A stretch of DNA of 64,000 nt, from positions 62,001 through 126,000 of the forward strand of contig NZ_CP087999.1 of assembly GCF_021044625.1 (NCBI RefSeq), read 5' to 3'. Numbering within the stretch: position 1 is the stretch's first letter; the number at the start of each line of letters is the position of its first letter. Under the pieces are notes generated by a model. That model made no database searches, was not told the DNA's origin, and worked only from the letters and a program-made list of their open reading frames with translations. The stretch is from Geomonas sp. RF6. Its GTDB lineage: Bacteria; Desulfobacterota; Desulfuromonadia; Geobacterales; Geobacteraceae. A program made the translations under genes and the position numbers. Positions 58,676 through 64,000 of the stretch are shown one piece after another.

Positions 58676-61336
58676 TCAGTTTCTCCAGAGCGTACCCCGC
58701 GACGGAAGGGGTGGGACCTTGCCTTGCCGCAGGAACCACTTGTCGAAAATGAGGAGATGCAAAGAGGCGAGTAGCCACCCGACGCTCAGCATCGCGACCG
58801 CCACGCCGATTTCCTGCAGCGATTTGCGGTACCTCACAAGTCTCATGAACCACGCCCCGAAAAGACGGTTCAGAACCAGGGTCACCCCGGAAATGACCAG
58901 AGCAGAAACGGTCACCTTCAAGATGACGAAGGTCCAGAATTGCGAGGAGAGGAACGAAACGGCCACAATCGCCAACAGGAGGAGTACGAGCGCGGCCAGT
59001 TTCAGGTTCGGCACGAGGCTCCACACCTTCAACGCCATCTTCGCCCCGACCTGAAGTTGCCGCAGGACCAGCTTGTCAGGTGTCGTCCCCGACAGCGCCC
59101 CGTCGACTGCCAGGAAGTCCCACTCGCCCCTCATGTCGGTACCGGAGCAGAGATCGGTGGTGCACCCCTGCAGATACCGCTCCGTCATCCGGTACCCGCT
59201 CAGCATGAGACAGTAGGCTTCCGTGTCGGAAAAGGAATCGAGGTCGGTGCGGATGTTGGCAAGGGCCTGCTGGCACTTCTTGTTCACGCCGTAGGAGGTA
59301 ACTGCCGCTGGTTTCTCCGTTTCCAGGTGGTCTTCGCAGCCGATCCATTCCACCGGAACGACATCGAGCTCCTTTTTCAGGTGGATAAAGAGGAGTCCCT
59401 TTAAAAGGGATGAACGCTTCCGCGCATCGAGGTCATCATACTGCGCGCTCCTCACCCTGGACTGCAGGATGCTGTTCGCACGCAGCGGAACGGCGAGAAA
59501 ACCGGTGCCGGGATGGTCGTCCGCCCCCATCTGCCCGCTCGCGTCGCTGACCAAAAGCACCGAGCACCCCTGTTCCAGCAACCCCGCCGCCCCCTGGTTG
59601 TCGTGCACTCCGCCATCGACCAGCCGGACCACTTTTTCAGGGTAAAGATGCGGCAGGGAGATAGGCTCAAAGAGTCCGGGAACGCACGACGAAGCGGCCA
59701 CCGCCTCCCCCAGACGGATCTTCTTCATCTCTGGAGGCGCATCCCTGTAATACATCCTGCGCAGGCGGTAGTTTGAGTCGATCTCGCTGTCGATCCCCGC
59801 CGGCGGCTTCCCCATCCAGGTGGCTGTGAATTGCCAGTTGTGGCCGGTGTTGAGCGTGGTGGCGTTGAGGATCAGTATCGGCACCTTGTTCACCCTGCGC
59901 CAGTTCTGCTCCTTTGGGGAGAAGCCTCGCCGTTCCCCCTTCGGCGCCACCATCATGTCTCCCAGATACCTCTCCTTGTCACCCTTGCCGTCCGGCACGC
60001 GGGAATAAATCTTTTTCTCGTACAGTTCCCCCACCCGCAGCGTGCGCGAGTAGTGAGGGCTGGCGAGCATTCTGAAGTTGATCCAGAGATTTGCTGCGAC
60101 GCGGGTGCGGATGTTTGTCTGGACTCCCGCGAGAAACTCCTTCTCCAGGCGCTTCACGATCTCGATATAGTCTTCCCGGGTGATGGCGCTGTCTTCCTTC
60201 CTTTCCAAAAGGTGCTGCAACTCGAGATAGTAGCTCGCTCCGATGATGGAGCCACCGGACACGCACGACATTACCTCGACCCGTCTGAGGACATCGAGCT
60301 CGGCGAGCCTCGCCAGGACCCCTATATGGAAAAGGGAGGCCCGGAATCCCCCGCCGGAGAGGGCAAGCCCGACCTTCCCGGTAAAGGCCGACGCGGCAGC
60401 CGCCTCCGCGCCTGCAAACTCTACTATCACCTCCCGCGCCTTCTCGTACGCGTCCGGTTTCTTCCTCTGCACCGTCAGGAGTGCGGCGAGCTGCCGCGTT
60501 GTCGATTCAACCTCCCAAGACGGCGTCCCCGGCAGGGCCTTCGCCTTTTTCAGCCATTGCAGCGCCTTGTCATACTCCCCCAGCCCGAAGTACGCCTCTC
60601 CCACCGTAACCAGAAACCACCAATCCGAAAGCAACCCAGGCTCCACCGCCGGCAGGGGCTCCAGCCCCGCGATGATTGCCTTTCGGATCTGCTGAGCCAA
60701 CTCTATTCGCCCGGCGGCAGCCGACTTCGGTCCGTTCACCGCCTCGGCCTCGGCAATCTCCTGCGATGCCAGAAGATCTTCTATGAATGCCGCATTGATG
60801 GCGGTATATCCGTAGTCCCCGTCATTTTCCGCCAGCCGTCTACCGGCCTCCTTCGGCGTTCGCCCCCACCCCCTTTCGAGAGAGATTTGGTACCCGCGAA
60901 AGTAGTAGGCAAGGGAGCGCTCCAGGTGCTGCTTGTGGTTGTCGTATTCCCACTTGCGCTTGTATATCGCTCCCGCCAGCCCGAGCGTTTCCCGGTTCGT
61001 CGTGGTCTCGAGGGGATCGCCCTGCTCCAGTATCTCCAGTGCATCATCGTTGCGGGTGTCGGTGGGGAGATCCTGATCCTTGTAGGTGCACAAGGCGAGT
61101 GTCTGGTGGAACTTCACCGAGATCGCCGCCGGTATCGGTTGGACGACCCCTTCGGTGATCCCCGGAGCGGGAGAGAGTGCACGCCGCAAAACCCTGCGGC
61201 CGTACCCGAAGGCGCACTCCTTCTTCAGCTTCAGAGCCAGGGCCAGTGCCTTCTCGGGAGGAGTATCGCCGCCGCCCAAAAAAGAGTGGGCCTCTTTTAC
61301 CGCATGGCTATACAGATTATCTTTCTCCTGGCTCAT
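58676..61336 (-). CDS. patatin-like phospholipase with C-terminal membrane helices
   Basis: 886 residues from ATG 61336, which has GGGGGT upstream; an ATG four codons earlier is possible. Residues 1-300 are helical and TPR-like. The patatin domain follows: oxyanion loop LSGGGFRAS, nucleophile elbow SCVSGGS and catalytic Asp in VDGGVHDNQ. Three or four hydrophobic helices near the C-terminus (LAALVLLLLAIVAV, FVILKVTVSALVISG, AMLSVGWLLASL) would anchor it in a membrane. Ser/Asp-dyad lipase acting on phospholipids is expected. A terminator separates it from the two genes upstream, so it has its own promoter. Confidence 0.85.
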   Translation of the reverse strand: MSQEKDNLYSHAVKEAHSFLGGGDTPPEKALALALKLKKECAFGYGRRVLRRALSPAPGITEGVVQPIPAAISVKFHQTLALCTYKDQDLPTDTRNDDALEILEQGDPLETTTNRETLGLAGAIYKRKWEYDNHKQHLERSLAYYFRGYQISLERGWGRTPKEAGRRLAENDGDYGYTAINAAFIEDLLASQEIAEAEAVNGPKSAAAGRIELAQQIRKAIIAGLEPLPAVEPGLLSDWWFLVTVGEAYFGLGEYDKALQWLKKAKALPGTPSWEVESTTRQLAALLTVQRKKPDAYEKAREVIVEFAGAEAAAASAFTGKVGLALSGGGFRASLFHIGVLARLAELDVLRRVEVMSCVSGGSIIGASYYLELQHLLERKEDSAITREDYIEIVKRLEKEFLAGVQTNIRTRVAANLWINFRMLASPHYSRTLRVGELYEKKIYSRVPDGKGDKERYLGDMMVAPKGERRGFSPKEQNWRRVNKVPILILNATTLNTGHNWQFTATWMGKPPAGIDSEIDSNYRLRRMYYRDAPPEMKKIRLGEAVAASSCVPGLFEPISLPHLYPEKVVRLVDGGVHDNQGAAGLLEQGCSVLLVSDASGQMGADDHPGTGFLAVPLRANSILQSRVRSAQYDDLDARKRSSLLKGLLFIHLKKELDVVPVEWIGCEDHLETEKPAAVTSYGVNKKCQQALANIRTDLDSFSDTEAYCLMLSGYRMTERYLQGCTTDLCSGTDMRGEWDFLAVDGALSGTTPDKLVLRQLQVGAKMALKVWSLVPNLKLAALVLLLLAIVAVSFLSSQFWTFVILKVTVSALVISGVTLVLNRLFGAWFMRLVRYRKSLQEIGVAVAMLSVGWLLASLHLLIFDKWFLRQGKVPPLPSRGTLWRN

Positions 61337-61378
61337 GCGCACCCCCATTCACGTGATGCCCGCACAGGGCCGTCCAAC

Positions 61379-61414
61379 AAAAAACCGGGAGCAGCATTAT
61401 ATGGCTGCTCCCGG
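61379..61414 (-). terminator. rho-independent terminator upstream of the patatin gene
   Basis: CCGGGAGCAGC and GCTGCTCCCGG, 11-bp perfect stem, eight-base loop, then TTTTTTG on the minus strand. Ends the M15 peptidase/exported protein transcript. Confidence 0.9.
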
Positions 61415-61434
61415 ACTCGCGGCGCCGAGCGCGC

Positions 61435-62208
61435 CTAGCGAAATGCATACTCTTTCCTGGACAGTTGCAAATCTCCGCTCGATGAGACGGACTCCCTCTC
61501 GCAGGAGAGCCGCCCACCATTGAGCAGACGGGGATTGCGGCAGTGCCTGATCTCCTTCACCTTTACCCCGGCTCCACTGAAGACCACGACGTCGTGCAAC
61601 AGGTGCCTCCCCGCCTCTTCCCTCGCGCACTGGAAGGCGATGTAGCTTCCGAGGGTGGTGGCGTTGGCGGCGTCGATGCAGTTATTCTCAAGAGGTGTGA
61701 GCTTCTGCGACTCTCCCAGCAGCACCCGCTCCCTCCTCCCCTCCAGCGGATCATCGGCCGCGTCCTCGTAGCTGCGCCTGATGATAAGGGCCCTTCCGCC
61801 CGGCAGCGCCTTTGCCGTCGATACCCTGTCCCTGTCCTCCCAGTTCACAGCGCCGGGGGGCACATCCGCTATCGAGGGATCGACGGCCGGAACACGAAAG
61901 GCGAGAAGAGATGCGCGCTTTACCTCGCAGATCTTCAGATAGGCGTCCGGCACGATCTCGCGGGTCTTCCGGAGAGCCGTCTGGGCCGCCTGCGGGGTCG
62001 TCTCCACCGAGGCCGCAATGGCGTAGATCCCTCTCGGGTCGCCGCAGTCCGAGGTCTGCACCACAACTCCCTTTCCGCCAAGGGCCCTGGCTTTGCGGGC
62101 GATTCCGACCGGGGTGGAGTCGCTCCCTTGCACCACCAGCCATACGCGCTCCGCGTGGGCGGAAACGGCGTACCCGAGGAGGAGCAGGACCAGCAGCACT
62201 CCCTTCAC
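61435..62208 (-). CDS. exported protein of unknown function coupled to an M15 peptidase
   Basis: 257 residues starting with a GTG that overlaps the upstream stop codon (GTGA), so it is translationally coupled. Signal peptide GVLLVLLLLGYAVSAHA-E. The mature protein is 238 residues with four or five cysteines (CGDPRG, KICEV, NNCIDA, FQCARE, RHCRN, LSCERE), suggesting disulfides in the periplasm. No family recognised. The longer frame back to 62667 overlaps the peptidase gene and is rejected. Confidence 0.72.
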   Translation of the reverse strand: MKGVLLVLLLLGYAVSAHAERVWLVVQGSDSTPVGIARKARALGGKGVVVQTSDCGDPRGIYAIAASVETTPQAAQTALRKTREIVPDAYLKICEVKRASLLAFRVPAVDPSIADVPPGAVNWEDRDRVSTAKALPGGRALIIRRSYEDAADDPLEGRRERVLLGESQKLTPLENNCIDAANATTLGSYIAFQCAREEAGRHLLHDVVVFSGAGVKVKEIRHCRNPRLLNGGRLSCERESVSSSGDLQLSRKEYAFR

Positions 62209-62873
62209 AGGCCGCTCTCGTGTTTTACCGCAGCGAGCTGACCGTTTGGCACCAGTTGCACATGCGCGACGTCGCGGAACTTCTCCCAGTCCCCTCCCCA
62301 GATGAGTCCCTGCCTCTTCGCCTCCTTCCCCAGCGCCTTCCAGAACCCGACCTGCTCCGCCTGATCGGACCAGCCAAAGCGGCTGTCGACGATGTCTGCA
62401 GCGTACGAATTGGGGGTCCCGTCCGGCTTTTGCGCATTGTGGAAGCTGAACTTGAGTCTGGAGTTCCCCTTCTTGTAGAGCTCCAGCTGGATCGCCACCG
62501 ATCTCCAGCCGTAGAACACCTTCGGCTGGAACCCCTGAGCGTTCAGGGCGTCGAGGAGGTTTTGCACCTTTGGTCGCAAATTGGGGTGGAGGCTCTCGAT
62601 CTTCTTCTCCTGTGGCCACTGTGAGGAGTCTCCGTCCCACCCCCCCGCGCTGCAGAGGCGTTTCCACGTCGTCTTCTCCGGCTCGATGAGGCCGTCCGGC
62701 TCGGAGAGGAAACCCTTCTGGAACAGGAGGATCGCGGCGATCGTCTTGGTGCCGCAGATGCCGTCAACCTCCCCGGCATACAACCCTTTCCCCCTCAGCA
62801 GTTTCTGCACGAGCACCACATCGTCGTTCTGGTTCTTCCCCCCCTGCCCGACCGAAGCCACTATCGCACTCAT
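62205..62873 (-). CDS. peptidoglycan-binding domain / M15-type L,D- or D,D-peptidase
   Basis: 222 residues, no signal peptide. Residues 1-75 are a PG_binding_1 domain beginning SVGQGGKNQNDDVVLVQKLL. Residues about 95-222 match the M15 endopeptidase fold of phage endolysins: YGWRS, SFHN, AADIVDSRFGW, WGGDW and DVAHVQL supply the zinc His, Asp, His ligands. It should cut peptidoglycan peptides. The N-terminal type is often seen on cell-wall hydrolases delivered by phage-like or type VI machines, but no such machine is encoded in this window. Start at 62873 with AAGGAGGAAC upstream. Confidence 0.85.
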   Translation of the reverse strand: MSAIVASVGQGGKNQNDDVVLVQKLLRGKGLYAGEVDGICGTKTIAAILLFQKGFLSEPDGLIEPEKTTWKRLCSAGGWDGDSSQWPQEKKIESLHPNLRPKVQNLLDALNAQGFQPKVFYGWRSVAIQLELYKKGNSRLKFSFHNAQKPDGTPNSYAADIVDSRFGWSDQAEQVGFWKALGKEAKRQGLIWGGDWEKFRDVAHVQLVPNGQLAAVKHESGL

Positions 62874-63017
62874 AGTTCCTCCTTCTGGACACCATTTTGG
62901 AAGCCGACCCTACCTTTATATATAGAATCAGCCGTCCTGCAACAGGTGCCGTGCGGTGTGGCGGCTTGCCGATCGTTTTTATTCATGCTAACGTGCGCAA
63001 AAAAAAGGAGAGATGTT

Positions 63018-63707
63018 GTGGAAAAACCTGAAGCTCTCAACGTATATGGTGATTTTTTTCAGCACACCACCGGAAGCCACGGTGTCGAGATAGCCCATCA
63101 GCGCTTTGACAGTCTGGACCAGGAGGCTCTCGCCTATGCTCTGACGATCTATGATTCAGATGCGGCGGCAGTTGATATTGGCGGGGGATTTGGAATACAG
63201 GGTATCCGCTTTGCACTGACAGGTATGGACACCACGGTCATCGACCTGATGGATCAAAGTGAGAGAATGGAGCAAGTGAAAAAGCTGCTCGGACTGCAGC
63301 AGCTCCGATTCCTGTGCAAGGATGTGCGGCAACTGACAGCGGTTGACTTGCCGGAAAACCTGCAGCTCGTCTACTCTCAGAGGTTTATCCACTATCTCAC
63401 CTTCCCGGAAGCCACGACCCTTATCAGTCTCATCTCAGGGAGAATGAAGCCGGGGGCGCGCCTCTTCCTTTCTGGCTCAGGAATCGACTCGGAGCTCGGG
63501 ACGCACTATGCAGGAAAAGGGGTGCCGGTCGAATCGCGTTTCGCTCTCCTCGACGCAGCCATCGCCGACAAACACGGCATACACGCGCCGGTCTGCCTCT
63601 ACTGCGAAAAGGACCTGCAACGCCTCGTGGAGCCGCACGGCTTCACCGTCGACCACATTTCCAAATCCGCCTTCGGAAACATAAAGGCAGCCTTCACGAA
63701 GCGGTAA
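63018..63707 (+). CDS. class I SAM-dependent methyltransferase
   Basis: 229 residues from a GTG at 63018 with AAGGAG seven bases upstream; a longer frame from 62946 lacks an RBS. SAM-binding motif I VDIGGGFGIQG (about 47-57) with acidic motif II (VIDLMD) and a post-I motif. Rossmann-type methyltransferase; the substrate cannot be told. GC content is lower than that of its neighbours. It is divergent from the M15 peptidase gene. Confidence 0.82.
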   Translation: MEKPEALNVYGDFFQHTTGSHGVEIAHQRFDSLDQEALAYALTIYDSDAAAVDIGGGFGIQGIRFALTGMDTTVIDLMDQSERMEQVKKLLGLQQLRFLCKDVRQLTAVDLPENLQLVYSQRFIHYLTFPEATTLISLISGRMKPGARLFLSGSGIDSELGTHYAGKGVPVESRFALLDAAIADKHGIHAPVCLYCEKDLQRLVEPHGFTVDHISKSAFGNIKAAFTKR

Positions 63708-63750
63708 CGCCTCTGCGGGATGCCCTTCAACTGGTCGTCGCATGGCCAGA

Positions 63751-63795
63751 CGAAGGGAAATCCCCCCTGTCCCCCCTTCGCAAAGGGGGGGACGC
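63751..63795. repeat. repeat type C, copy at the window end
   Basis: AAATCCCCCCTGTCCCCCC, TTCGCAAAGGGGGGG. The rest of 63708-64000 shows no gene to me. Confidence 0.75.
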
Positions 63796-64000
63796 ACTGC
63801 CTCGCCTACTCCTTTGGAGGAACACTCCCGAGATGCCCGACGGTGGGACGGAGACGGGGTCAGGTCTTGAAATATAAGGTAGGGCGAAATTCCCGAAGGG
63901 AAGTTTCCATGAAACTACGAGCGGGGCCACCGGCATCACACGGGTGGCCCCGGCAGTTGGCAGATTTAACTCACCGCATGCGCGGAACTTTCAGCAACCG

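Noticed and set aside
58485-59054. 189-codon plus-strand frame at the patatin 3' end
   Set aside because: Overlaps the terminator and patatin coding region; composition fits a shadow.

Overview
The window reads as chromosomal DNA of a GC-rich Geobacter/Pelobacter-type deltaproteobacterium. This is inferred from gene content (glycogen and MGH1-like glycosidase genes, a tungsten aldehyde oxidoreductase, an acoXABC-lipA-acoL-lipB acetoin system of the AcoX/E2-acyltransferase type), from the sigma-54 style of regulation and from abundant short palindromic intergenic repeats. I ran no database search, so the taxon is a guess. No rRNA, complete tRNA, prophage, insertion sequence or CRISPR array was found.

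Layout. (1) 1-6 kb, minus strand: glgX - 6-phosphofructokinase - pyruvate kinase - aldehyde:ferredoxin oxidoreductase (cut by the window edge), a compact glycogen-to-pyruvate operon. (2) 6-12 kb, plus: a DUF3313 lipoprotein, then an Mla-type lipid transport set (permease with N-terminal STAS-like region, ATPase, MCE protein, PqiC-like lipoprotein) ending in an AI-2E-family membrane protein. (3) 12-25 kb, plus: a tripartite RND efflux pump whose outer-membrane gene overlaps a K+-channel-like gene and an unknown gene, then a cytidylate-kinase-like protein, glycogen phosphorylase, a cation/proton antiporter and two small envelope proteins, closed by a clear terminator. (4) 25-31 kb, minus: MGH1-like glycosidase, aspartate racemase-like protein, threonine aldolase and a Met-rich secreted protein.

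(5) 31-57.7 kb, all minus: the main object of the window, a 26-kb acetoin/2,3-butanediol catabolic region. 2,3-Butanediol is oxidised to acetoin by a zinc MDR dehydrogenase (bdh) and/or an SDR acetoin/butanediol dehydrogenase. The acetoin dehydrogenase complex (AcoA/AcoB E1, AcoC E2, AcoL E3, with AcoX) would cleave acetoin to acetyl-CoA and acetaldehyde, and acetate kinase could take part in ATP formation from the acetyl group. The cofactors of the complex are also made here: lipoate by LipA and LipB, and the thiazole and pyrimidine halves of thiamine by ThiG/ThiS and ThiC. An AcoR-type sigma-54 activator lies in the middle. By eye I find -24/-12 (sigma-54) promoter matches in front of acoX, thiC, bdh, an outer-membrane protein gene and the SDR gene, each with GCGACA/TGT..ACA-type inverted repeats about 115-200 bp upstream. 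This suggests one acetoin-responsive regulon that includes thiamine synthesis. Genes of unknown role in it are a polytopic membrane protein, a VOC protein, a DUF6506 protein, a Lin0512 protein, a YhcC-like radical SAM protein and an outer-membrane protein plus lipoprotein pair.

(6) 57.7-64 kb: a tandem REP-like array, a large patatin-like phospholipase with C-terminal membrane segments, a peptidoglycan-binding/M15 peptidase translationally coupled to an unknown exported protein, and a SAM methyltransferase on the plus strand. Three families of short repeats (about 112-bp type A, REP-like type B including 131-bp and about 178-bp tandem arrays, and C-rich type C) fill most of the long intergenic gaps from 29 kb onward.
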